The notes beneath the pieces were generated by a model that had not been told where the DNA came from, ran no database searches, and worked only from the letters and a program-made list of their open reading frames with translations. From the NCBI GenBank assembly GCA_028702365.1, contig JAQVOZ010000116.1, positions 1 through 5,335 on the forward strand: a DNA stretch of 5,335 nt, given 5' to 3'. Origin of the DNA: Candidatus Omnitrophota bacterium. GTDB taxonomy: Bacteria > Omnitrophota > Gorgyraeia > Duberdicusellales > 4484-171. Position numbers and translations under genes: made by a program. The number at the start of each line of letters is the position of its first letter. The stretch's first letter is position 1. This document shows positions 1 through 4,914 of this stretch, one piece after another.

Positions 1-305
1 CCCGCCTCATTTCTTATGGCCGCACTCGCAGCACTACCTTTTTTCATTCCTGAAAAGCTCTTTTCGCTTTTGATAAGAGTGGGGTCTATTACAATAACGT
101 AATCGGGATTATATATTTGAGAACGCAGCCGAACCGGCTTTGTATCAAAGCTTAAAAAAGCATTCATGGGTGCACCCATACGTGCAGCACCGAAGCTGGG
201 AAAAGCATAAGCATAAATTTCCTGATAGAAAAAAGCTTCGCCCAATATCGCCGCTGTAGTTATTGCTCCCTGACCTGCTCTTGCAAATATCTTTACTTCT
301 TTCAC
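1..305 (-). CDS. porG: Pyruvate:ferredoxin oxidoreductase gamma subunit, N-terminal part (runs off left edge)
   Basis: The first 101 codons of a minus-strand gene are present; the rest lies beyond base 1. The protein begins KEVKIFARAGQGAITTA, the glycine-rich start of the gamma domain of 2-oxoacid:acceptor oxidoreductases. It continues with YAYAFPSFGAARMGAP and then RLRSQIYNPDYVIVIDPTL, both typical of PorG. In the family this subunit works with alpha, beta and delta subunits in the cytosol to oxidise pyruvate to acetyl-CoA, passing electrons to ferredoxin. Complete members are about 180-190 residues, so roughly half is seen. The start is GTG at 305-303, chosen because GGAGG lies nine bases upstream and the family's first strand begins immediately. 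The gene has its own predicted promoter and a leader of about 95 nt, consistent with being first in a porGDAB-type operon. A gamma subunit for another 2-oxoacid (ketoisovalerate, 2-oxoglutarate) is possible, but the SQIYNPDYVIV stretch favours pyruvate. Confidence 0.88.
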   Translation of the reverse strand, partial: MKEVKIFARAGQGAITTAAILGEAFFYQEIYAYAFPSFGAARMGAPMNAFLSFDTKPVRLRSQIYNPDYVIVIDPTLIKSEKSFSGMKKGSAASAAIRNEA

Positions 306-313
306 GAACTTCA

Positions 314-318
314 GCCTC
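314..318 (-). promoter_or_regulatory. Ribosome binding site of porG
   Basis: On the minus strand the sequence ACGGAGGCTGAAGTTC precedes the GTG start. The GGAGG core is nine bases from it, and no ATG in this frame competes nearby. This site decides the GTG start at 305. Confidence 0.75.
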
Positions 319-356
319 CGTAAGTTTTATTTATCTGGATGAATATTGCGGAATTA

Positions 357-396
357 TTATCCGTTAGAAAGTTAATCGTAAATAGCTAGCGGATAA
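357..396 (-). promoter_or_regulatory. Inverted repeat in the porG leader (possible operator or leader hairpin)
   Basis: In the minus-strand transcript TTATCCGCTAG (396-386) faces CTAACGGATAA (367-357) across an 18-nt spacer. Ten of eleven positions pair, with one A/C mismatch. It lies just downstream of the predicted -10 box and upstream of the ribosome site, where either a repressor site or a leader hairpin could act. No known regulator motif is recognised, so its function is an inference. Confidence 0.4.
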
Positions 397-407
397 CAAG
401 AAAGAAA

Positions 408-435
408 AATATATCACAAAACAAAAAAAAGGCAA
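408..435 (-). promoter_or_regulatory. Predicted promoter of porG, extended -10
   Basis: On the minus strand TTGCCT (435-430) is followed after 16 nt by TATATT (413-408). The bases TGA directly before TATATT give an extended -10 (TGn) signature. Transcription would start near 401, leaving a leader of about 95 nt before the porG GTG. This is a match to the sigma-70-type consensus by eye, not a mapped start. Confidence 0.5.
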
Positions 436-440
436 GAGAA

Positions 441-456
441 AAATTATCGATAATTT
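441..456. repeat. 16-bp perfect AT-rich palindrome
   Basis: The sequence aaattatcgataattt is a perfect palindrome. Read on the minus strand it is followed by TTTCTC, so it could act as a weak terminator for the HD-GYP gene just ahead of the porG promoter. With only two G:C pairs it would be a poor hairpin. It could equally be a protein site or chance in AT-rich DNA. Confidence 0.25.
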
Positions 457-474
457 ACTGATTGGATAATTGAT

Positions 475-492
475 GCCGTAGGCCCCTACGGC
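475..492. repeat. GC-rich inverted repeat (hairpin) behind the HD-GYP gene
   Basis: The arms gccgtag (475-481) and ctacggc (486-492) pair perfectly around four bases. The stretch is far more GC-rich than its surroundings and sits about 45 bases past the stop codon of the HD-GYP gene. No T-run follows on the minus strand, so it is not a standard intrinsic terminator. It may stabilise the 3' end of the message or be a copy of a dispersed palindromic repeat; the window holds no second copy. Confidence 0.5.
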
Positions 493-494
493 CA

Positions 495-514
495 GCCTCG
501 CCCGCGTGAGAGGC
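495..514. repeat. Second GC-rich inverted repeat next to the first
   Basis: The arms gcctc (495-499) and gaggc (510-514) enclose a ten-base GC-rich loop. Only two bases separate it from the hairpin at 475-492, so the two form a tandem pair of the sort seen in dispersed intergenic palindromes. It has no T-run and carries no open reading frame. Confidence 0.4.
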
Positions 515-536
515 ACAGAAAATTCTGGCAAGAGGA

Positions 537-1883
537 TTAATTATCTTTCCAGAATATCTTATTACCGTTTTTATTTATCAAGTCTAATGCTACATCGACG
601 ATTCCAGAATCATAACGTAGCCCACGGCCGGAAGTTAATTCTTTACTTGCATTAACAATACCCAAAGCCTCCCTGTAGGGCCTGTGCTGAGTCATTGACT
701 CAAGGACATCGCTGACCGCAAGTATCCGCGCTTCAAACAAAATCTCATCGCCTTTTAATTTTCGCGGGTACCCCGAACCATCAAGGCGCTCGTGATGCTG
801 GTATATGGTTTCTGACAAAGGAAAAGGAAATTCTATATCTTTAATAAGATCGTAACAATTCTTGGCATGCTGTTGTATAAGGCTGTATTCCAAATCGCTT
901 AATTTGCCCGGCTTATTCAATATATCCAAAGGTATGCTGATTTTGCCCAAATCGTGCAGCTCTCCGGCAAGCCTTATTCCTAAAAGACGGTTTTCATCCC
1001 AATTTAATTCCTTTGCGATAATTTCAGCGATACTTGCCACATGGCGCGTGTGGCTGAAAGTATAAGGGTCACGCATCTCAAGGGCTTTGCCCAATATTTT
1101 TAGCGTATTTATAAGCATCAAAAGCCTTTCTTTTTCAAGATTGGCATAGACGGTCATATCGCGCGTGATGCCCATGGTACCTATGATTTTGGCATTTTTG
1201 TCATACATGGGAATTTTCGTGGTAATTGCCTGGTTCCAGCTGCCGTCAGGAAGCAAAGTGCGCTCAATTTTACCGATTATAGGCTTACCGGTGGTTAGAA
1301 CATAATTATCATCCACGCTCATCTGGCGCGCCTGCTGCGCCGGAAAAAAATCAAAATCGGTTTTTCCGACTATTTCTTCGGGCTTAAGGCCCACGCCCTG
1401 TGCGTAAAATTTATTTACTTTTATTATGCGGTTATTGCGATCTTTAAAATACATTGCATCCGGAAGATTATCTAAAAGCCCCTGCAAAAAATCTCTTTCC
1501 AGGGCGAGGCTGCCTTCCATTTCTTTGTGTGCGGAAATATTTTCTATTATTCCCTCGAGGTACTCTTTCCTATCGTGGATTACCAGCGAGCAGGTTATTG
1601 CAACCCATATATTATCACCGGTGAGCGTTTTAAAAACTGCTTCAAAAAAATTTACTTTTCCATTCATGCGCACATGCCGGAAAAATTCATCACGTTCGGA
1701 ATAATTTGCGAAAAAATTTTCTAATCTGACTTTCTTAAGTTCGCCGCTGGAAGTAACTCCAAGTATTTTGGAAAGGGCAGAATTTACAATAATAAATCTT
1801 TCGTGCGGAAGGAATGCATATTTAAAAAGGCCTATCCCCAAATTGTCTGCGCTGGATATGTTAAGATAAAATGTGTTTTTCAT
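537..1883 (-). CDS. PAS-PAS-HD-GYP domain protein, predicted cyclic-di-GMP phosphodiesterase
   Basis: A protein of 448 residues with no signal peptide or membrane segment, so probably cytosolic. Two PAS-like sensor domains occupy roughly residues 10-120 and 130-245. The second is clearer (LLDNLPDAMYFKDRNNRI, then GKTDFDFFP and GTMGITRD). A short helical linker leads to an HD-GYP domain at about 262-445. That domain keeps its signature residues: HTRH at 278-281, HDLGK with the HD pair at 310-311, His339, HHE at 363-365 and DGSGYP at 368-373. HD-GYP proteins with these motifs hydrolyse cyclic-di-GMP (some act on related dinucleotides) using a metal centre, so activity is expected. The ligand of the PAS domains cannot be read. 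No receiver or GGDEF domain is present. The start is uncertain: ATG at 1883 is preferred, but GTG at 1892 and GTG at 1889 are in frame and none has a good ribosome site. It has its own promoter and lies behind the groEL terminator. Confidence 0.92.
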   Translation of the reverse strand: MKNTFYLNISSADNLGIGLFKYAFLPHERFIIVNSALSKILGVTSSGELKKVRLENFFANYSERDEFFRHVRMNGKVNFFEAVFKTLTGDNIWVAITCSLVIHDRKEYLEGIIENISAHKEMEGSLALERDFLQGLLDNLPDAMYFKDRNNRIIKVNKFYAQGVGLKPEEIVGKTDFDFFPAQQARQMSVDDNYVLTTGKPIIGKIERTLLPDGSWNQAITTKIPMYDKNAKIIGTMGITRDMTVYANLEKERLLMLINTLKILGKALEMRDPYTFSHTRHVASIAEIIAKELNWDENRLLGIRLAGELHDLGKISIPLDILNKPGKLSDLEYSLIQQHAKNCYDLIKDIEFPFPLSETIYQHHERLDGSGYPRKLKGDEILFEARILAVSDVLESMTQHRPYREALGIVNASKELTSGRGLRYDSGIVDVALDLINKNGNKIFWKDN

Positions 1884-1909
1884 TGCCACCACGGATTAAA
1901 AGCCATTTA

Positions 1910-1918
1910 ATTATACCA
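1910..1918 (-). promoter_or_regulatory. Predicted extended -10 promoter of the HD-GYP gene
   Basis: On the minus strand TGGTATAAT matches the extended -10 form (TGn plus TATAAT). The region 16 nt upstream (TTTTCT) is a poor -35 box and falls in the T-run of the groEL terminator, so the extended -10 would carry recognition. Transcription would start near 1903, giving a leader of only about 20 nt before ATG 1883 and about 10 nt before GTG 1892, which favours the ATG. Confidence 0.5.
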
Positions 1919-1927
1919 CCTCAAACC

Positions 1928-1964
1928 AAAAAGAAAAGCCCCCGTCAAATTAATGACGGGGGCT
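1928..1964 (-). terminator. Intrinsic terminator of the groES-groEL operon
   Basis: On the minus strand AGCCCCCGTCA pairs perfectly with TGACGGGGGCT (11 bp, arms 1964-1954 and 1947-1937) around a six-base loop. TTTTCTTTTT follows at once, continuing from the base of the stem. This is a textbook Rho-independent terminator, about 110 bases past the groEL stop codon. The plus-strand side has no T-run, so it works in one direction and separates groEL from the HD-GYP gene. Confidence 0.93.
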
Positions 1965-2033
1965 TGTAGCTTTCTTCGTGGCTTTCTTTAACCCTTCGAC
2001 TCCCTGCGGTCGCTCAGGGTTAATTCGGCTACA
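1965..2033. repeat. Nested inverted repeat with CCCTTCGAC...CTCAGGG core
   Basis: The core arms ttaaccct (1988-1995) and agggttaa (2016-2023) pair perfectly. Inside them cgac (1997-2000) pairs with gtcg (2009-2012). Outside, tgtagc (1965-1970) and gctaca (2028-2033) are also inverse copies. The core resembles the short CCCTTCGAC...GCTCAGGG palindromes that recur between genes in many bacterial genomes. It begins right where the groEL terminator stem ends and does not code for protein. Whether the outer arms are true element ends is uncertain. Confidence 0.5.
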
Positions 2034-2068
2034 CAATTTTTTTGCGCCTTCCAGGCTTGAAAAATTGT
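2033..2068. repeat. Hairpin directly behind the groEL stop codon
   Basis: The arms acaattttt (2033-2041) and aaaaattgt (2060-2068) pair over nine bases. Inside, gcct (2046-2049) pairs with aggc (2053-2056). The structure lies seven bases beyond the groEL stop codon. No T-run follows its 3' side on the minus strand, so a role in protecting the 3' end of the message is more likely than termination, but neither is shown. Confidence 0.4.
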
Positions 2069-2075
2069 TGCCGCA

Positions 2076-3707
2076 TTAATACTCTGGATAGCCGCCTGCG
2101 CCAGGCATAGCCGGCATAGCGGGCTTAGCGTCTTTCTCGGGTTTCTCTGCGATAACCGCTTCAGTTGTAATCAACAAGGATGCAATTGAAGAAGAATTAA
2201 TCAGAGCCGTACGTGCTACTTTTGTCGGGTCAATAATTCCTGCTTCAAGCATATCGGTAATTTTGTTTTTTTCGGCATCGAATCCGATATTCGTCTTTTC
2301 CTTTTTAATCTGCTCTACGATTACGGAGCCTTCCACTCCAGCGTTAGCAACCAGCTGCCTTAAAGGCTCTTCCAAAGATTTCTTTATTATATTAACGCCT
2401 ATCTGCTCATCAGCATCTAATTTAAGTTTTTCCAGAGCGGGGATGCTTCTTATCAAACCGATTTCTCCGCCGGGAATTATTCCTTCCTCAACCGCAGCTC
2501 TTGTTGCATGTAAAGCATCTTCAACGCGCGCCTTTTTTTCCTTCATTTCTGTTTCTGTGGCGGCACCTACGTTAATAACAGCAACTCCGCCGGCAAGCTT
2601 TGCAAGGCGTTCCTGTAATTTTTCTTTGTCGTAATCAGAATCTGTCTGCTCAATCTGCTTTTTAAGCTGGGAAATTCTTCCTTTGATTGCGTCTGATTTT
2701 CCTGCGCCTTCTACGATGGTGGTATTCTCTTTATCTATTCTTACTCTTTTTGCGCGACCCAGCTCTTCAAGTTCAATACTATCTAACTTCCTGCCGAGCT
2801 CTTCAGTAATTGCTTCTCCGCCGGTTAAAGTCGCTATATCTTCAAGCATTGCCTTACGTCTGTCGCCATAGCCGGGAGCTTTCACTGCGGCACAATTAAG
2901 AATTCCTCTCATTTTATTAACAACCAATGTTGCCAAAGCTTCTCCCTCGATATCTTCAGCTATTATAAGGAAGGGCTTTCCTGCGCGGGCAATTTTCTCC
3001 AAAAGTGGAAGCATATCTTTGATGTTTGAAATCTTTTTCTCATAAATTAAGATGTAAGGCTCTTCCAGCGAGCATTCCATTTTTTCTGCATCAGTAACGA
3101 AATACGGTGAAAGATATCCCTGGTCAAACTGCATACCCTCAACTACTTCAAGAGTTGTAGCCATGGATTTTGCTTCTTCAACGGTAATTACTCCGTCTTT
3201 TCCTACCTTGTCCATAGCATCAGCAATAAGCTCTCCAATTTTTATATCTCCGTTGGCGGCTATTGTTGCAACCTGTGCAATTTCTTTTTTATCCTTAACC
3301 GGCTTTGAGATTTTCTTAAGTTCATCAAGCACTACGGTAACTGCTTTATCAATTCCTCTTTTAAGAGCCATAGGATTTGCGCCCGCGGCAACATTCTTTA
3401 AGCCTTCCTTGAAAATTGCTTCTGCCAGAACGGTTGCTGTAGTCGTGCCATCGCCGGCTGTATCAGAAGTTTTCTCAGCAACTTCCTTAACCAGCTGCGC
3501 GCCTATGTTTTCATAAGGATCTTCCAGGTCTATTTCTTTTGCGACAGTAACGCCGTCTTTGGTTATTGTGGGAGAGCCGAACTTTTTATCAATAACGACG
3601 TTCCTTCCTTTCGGGCCCAGGGTAACTTTTACTGCTTTCGCAAGTATCTCTGCTCCCCTTAGAATTGCCCTTCTTGCTTCTTCGTTAAATACTAATTGCT
3701 TAGCCAT
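2076..3707 (-). CDS. groEL: 60-kDa chaperonin GroEL
   Basis: Complete at 543 residues, close to the usual 540-550. Two heptameric rings of this protein, capped by GroES, fold cytosolic proteins with ATP. The equatorial ATP-site motifs are present: TLGPKGRNVV (29-38), Asp51 in TITKDGVTVA, Asp86 in GDGTTTATVL, and the catalytic Asp397 in VEDALHATRAAVEEG. The apical domain carries GMQFDQGYLSPYF (191-203) and IIAEDIEGEALATLVVN. One oddity is PGGE at 412-415, where the family normally has three glycines: the third is Glu (GAA, 2465-2463). The tail ends MPAMPGAGGYPEY instead of the GGM repeats of Escherichia coli, as in many other phyla. The start is ATG at 3707, eight bases after GGAGGTGA. It follows groES by 18 nt in the CIRCE-controlled operon and ends before a strong terminator. 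Confidence 0.99.
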   Translation of the reverse strand: MAKQLVFNEEARRAILRGAEILAKAVKVTLGPKGRNVVIDKKFGSPTITKDGVTVAKEIDLEDPYENIGAQLVKEVAEKTSDTAGDGTTTATVLAEAIFKEGLKNVAAGANPMALKRGIDKAVTVVLDELKKISKPVKDKKEIAQVATIAANGDIKIGELIADAMDKVGKDGVITVEEAKSMATTLEVVEGMQFDQGYLSPYFVTDAEKMECSLEEPYILIYEKKISNIKDMLPLLEKIARAGKPFLIIAEDIEGEALATLVVNKMRGILNCAAVKAPGYGDRRKAMLEDIATLTGGEAITEELGRKLDSIELEELGRAKRVRIDKENTTIVEGAGKSDAIKGRISQLKKQIEQTDSDYDKEKLQERLAKLAGGVAVINVGAATETEMKEKKARVEDALHATRAAVEEGIIPGGEIGLIRSIPALEKLKLDADEQIGVNIIKKSLEEPLRQLVANAGVEGSVIVEQIKKEKTNIGFDAEKNKITDMLEAGIIDPTKVARTALINSSSIASLLITTEAVIAEKPEKDAKPAMPAMPGAGGYPEY

Positions 3708-3715
3708 TGTTTATT

Positions 3716-3723
3716 TCACCTCC
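3716..3723 (-). promoter_or_regulatory. Ribosome binding site of groEL
   Basis: GGAGGTGA on the minus strand ends eight bases before the groEL ATG and begins just after the groES stop codon. The whole groES-groEL gap is therefore essentially this site plus its spacer. Confidence 0.85.
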
Positions 3724-3725
3724 AA

Positions 3726-4013
3726 TTATGCAACGATAGCCAAAATATCCTCTTCCCTTACTATTAAATACTCTTTCTCATCCACTGTTATTTCCGTACC
3801 GGAATACTTTCCGTAAAGAACAATATCGCCGACCTTGACGTTTAAAGGAACTATTTTGCCATCATCGGTTTTTTTACCAGTGCCTACGGCAACGACTTTG
3901 CCTTCCTGCGGCTTTTCCTTTGCTGTGTCAGGAAGCACAATACCACCCCTAGTTTGCTCCTTAGATTCTGATGCCTGGATAACTACTCTGTCTCCTAATG
4001 GTTTAATCTTCAT
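3726..4013 (-). CDS. groES: 10-kDa co-chaperonin GroES
   Basis: Complete at 95 residues, the usual length. It forms the heptameric lid of the GroEL cage in the cytosol. The protein opens with MKIKPLGDRVVIQ. It carries the mobile loop that contacts GroEL (EQTRGGIVLPDTAKEK, about 19-34), and VGDIVLYGKYSGTEI and EYLIVREEDILAIV follow in the family order. The start is ATG at 4013 because AAGGAGGT lies seven bases upstream. A GTG at 4022, three codons earlier, overlaps that ribosome site and would add non-family residues, so it is rejected. The gene is first in the groES-groEL operon, behind a promoter with a CIRCE operator. Confidence 0.98.
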   Translation of the reverse strand: MKIKPLGDRVVIQASESKEQTRGGIVLPDTAKEKPQEGKVVAVGTGKKTDDGKIVPLNVKVGDIVLYGKYSGTEITVDEKEYLIVREEDILAIVA

Positions 4014-4020
4014 ACAGTAC

Positions 4021-4048
4021 ACCTCCTTAAATCTGATTTTTCTTAAGG
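4021..4048 (-). promoter_or_regulatory. groES ribosome site with a possible masking hairpin
   Basis: AAGGAGGT (4028-4021) is a perfect match to the 16S 3' end, seven bases before the ATG. Its first four bases belong to TTAAGG (4030-4025), which can pair with CCTTAA (4048-4043) over a 12-base loop. The six-pair, AT-rich stem could partly hide the site at low temperature. The pairing is visible; any thermosensing role is inference. Confidence 0.5.
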
Positions 4049-4100
4049 CTTCTTGGGTTACTTTTAATATTAATAACCTTCGAGCAACCTTTTTGTATAA

Positions 4101-4127
4101 TTAGCAATCTAACCTCTAGAGTGCTAA
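4101..4127 (-). promoter_or_regulatory. CIRCE operator (HrcA binding site) of groES-groEL
   Basis: The consensus is TTAGCACTC, nine bases, GAGTGCTAA. On the minus strand the promoter-proximal arm is a perfect TTAGCACTC (4127-4119). The spacer is exactly nine bases, and the distal arm is GATTGCTAA (4109-4101) with one change from consensus. It begins three bases downstream of the predicted -10 box, so HrcA would block transcription until heat or unfolded protein shifts its GroE-dependent activity. hrcA itself is not in the window. Confidence 0.93.
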
Positions 4128-4130
4128 AAT

Positions 4131-4158
4131 ATTTTAGTTAAAGAAAAAATCTTGTCAA
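4131..4158 (-). promoter_or_regulatory. Predicted sigma-70-type promoter of groES-groEL
   Basis: On the minus strand a perfect -35 box TTGACA (4158-4153) is followed after 16 nt by TAAAAT (4136-4131), five of six bases matching the -10 consensus. The start would fall near 4124, inside the CIRCE operator, the usual arrangement in HrcA-controlled operons. That leaves a leader of about 110 nt before groES. Confidence 0.75.
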
Positions 4159-4166
4159 GATTTTTT
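4144..4166 (-). terminator. AT-rich inverted repeat behind coaX, possible weak terminator
   Basis: The arms aaaaaatcttg (4144-4154) and caagatttttt (4156-4166) are perfect inverse copies around one base. On the minus strand the repeat lies about ten bases past the coaX stop codon, and its 3' arm ends in TTTTTTCTTT. That suits a weak intrinsic terminator with a loop of about seven bases. The low GC content makes strong termination doubtful, and some read-through into groES is likely. The centre of the repeat holds the groES -35 box. Confidence 0.45.
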
Positions 4167-4176
4167 TACAAAAAAA

Positions 4177-4914
4177 TTAGCCGATGAATTTCCCGGCAAG
4201 CAGGTATAAGCCTTTTATTACAAGAAACTGGTCAAAAATTATGGGGCTCTTGAGGCTTTGGAGTATAAATTTGGCGTCTCCTCCGGTGATTACTACTTTG
4301 GTATTTTTTTTAATCTTCAAAATTTTTTTATATTTTTCTATCAGAGAATTTAGCATTGAGGCAAAGCCCTCTGTTATCCCACGATTAATGCTATCTTCCG
4401 TGTTTCTTGGAATAGGCATTGTGGTTTTACGCAATTTTATTTTTTTCGGTAAAAGCGCACAAGCCGACAGGACTTTCAGGGTAGAGCCAAGGCCCGGCAG
4501 AATAAGCCCGCCTGCGTAATCCCCATTTTTTGATAAAATATCGAATGTTATCGCGGTACCAAAATCTACCACTATTCTTGCATCATTATATATTTTTTTT
4601 GCCGCATAGGCGGCAACCAGCCGGTCCATTCCAATGTGCCGCTTGTTATAGAATGATTTAACGGGCACCTTTATGTCCTCGCCTACTATATGAAGATTTA
4701 TTGCGCATTCTTTTTTTATCTTTCTAAATAACGCGGTTATGCGGGGCACAACCGAACAAACGACAATTGCTTCCTGTTTATTCCTTAAAAAAATTTTTTT
4801 AATGCCCGCTATTGCAGCTTTCTGGGTAGGTATTCTTTTTGCCCTGATGAAGCTACCCCTGTCGTCTATCCATACAAAATGTAAACTTGTATTACCCACA
4901 TCTATTGCTATCAT
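4177..4914 (-). CDS. coaX: Type III pantothenate kinase
   Basis: Complete at 245 residues, within the family's usual 240-260. It phosphorylates pantothenate with ATP, the first step of coenzyme A synthesis, in the cytosol. The acetate/sugar-kinase fold motifs appear in order: IDVGNT with Asp5 near the N-terminus, GMDRLVAAYAA with the presumed catalytic Asp97, VVDFGTAITFD (115-125), and GGLILPGL (135-142). Type III enzymes typically need a monovalent cation and are not inhibited by CoA. The ATG at 4914 overlaps the stop codon of the upstream biotin ligase as ATGA, and GGGGAGG lies 13 bases upstream, rather far, so coupled translation probably helps. No other in-frame start exists between that site and the ATG. 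A birA-coaX pairing is common in bacteria. Confidence 0.96.
   Translation of the reverse strand: MIAIDVGNTSLHFVWIDDRGSFIRAKRIPTQKAAIAGIKKIFLRNKQEAIVVCSVVPRITALFRKIKKECAINLHIVGEDIKVPVKSFYNKRHIGMDRLVAAYAAKKIYNDARIVVDFGTAITFDILSKNGDYAGGLILPGLGSTLKVLSACALLPKKIKLRKTTMPIPRNTEDSINRGITEGFASMLNSLIEKYKKILKIKKNTKVVITGGDAKFILQSLKSPIIFDQFLVIKGLYLLAGKFIG

Noticed and set aside
306..536. Small RNA or tRNA gene in the gap before porG
   Set aside because: No cloverleaf or known RNA motif could be found; the gap is explained by hairpins, a promoter and a leader.
1943..1948. TTGACG inside the groEL terminator stem as the -35 box of the HD-GYP gene
   Set aside because: It lies 27 bases from the TATAAT box, far beyond the usual 16-18 spacing, and is better explained as part of the terminator stem.
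1965..2033. Insertion sequence or full MITE
   Set aside because: No transposase and no target duplication could be seen, and the outer inverted arms are only six bases; it is kept as a repeat only.
3163..3516. Plus-strand open frame of 117 codons opposite groEL
   Set aside because: It is a mirror of the strongly supported groEL frame: low-complexity Ser/Ala/Ile-rich translation, no ribosome site, no recognisable domain. Similar plus-strand frames opposite groES, coaX, birA and the HD-GYP gene were rejected for the same reason.
4014..4022. GTG start for groES three codons upstream of ATG 4013
   Set aside because: The GTG overlaps the Shine-Dalgarno sequence itself and would add Met-Tyr-Cys, which the family lacks; ATG 4013 has ideal spacing.
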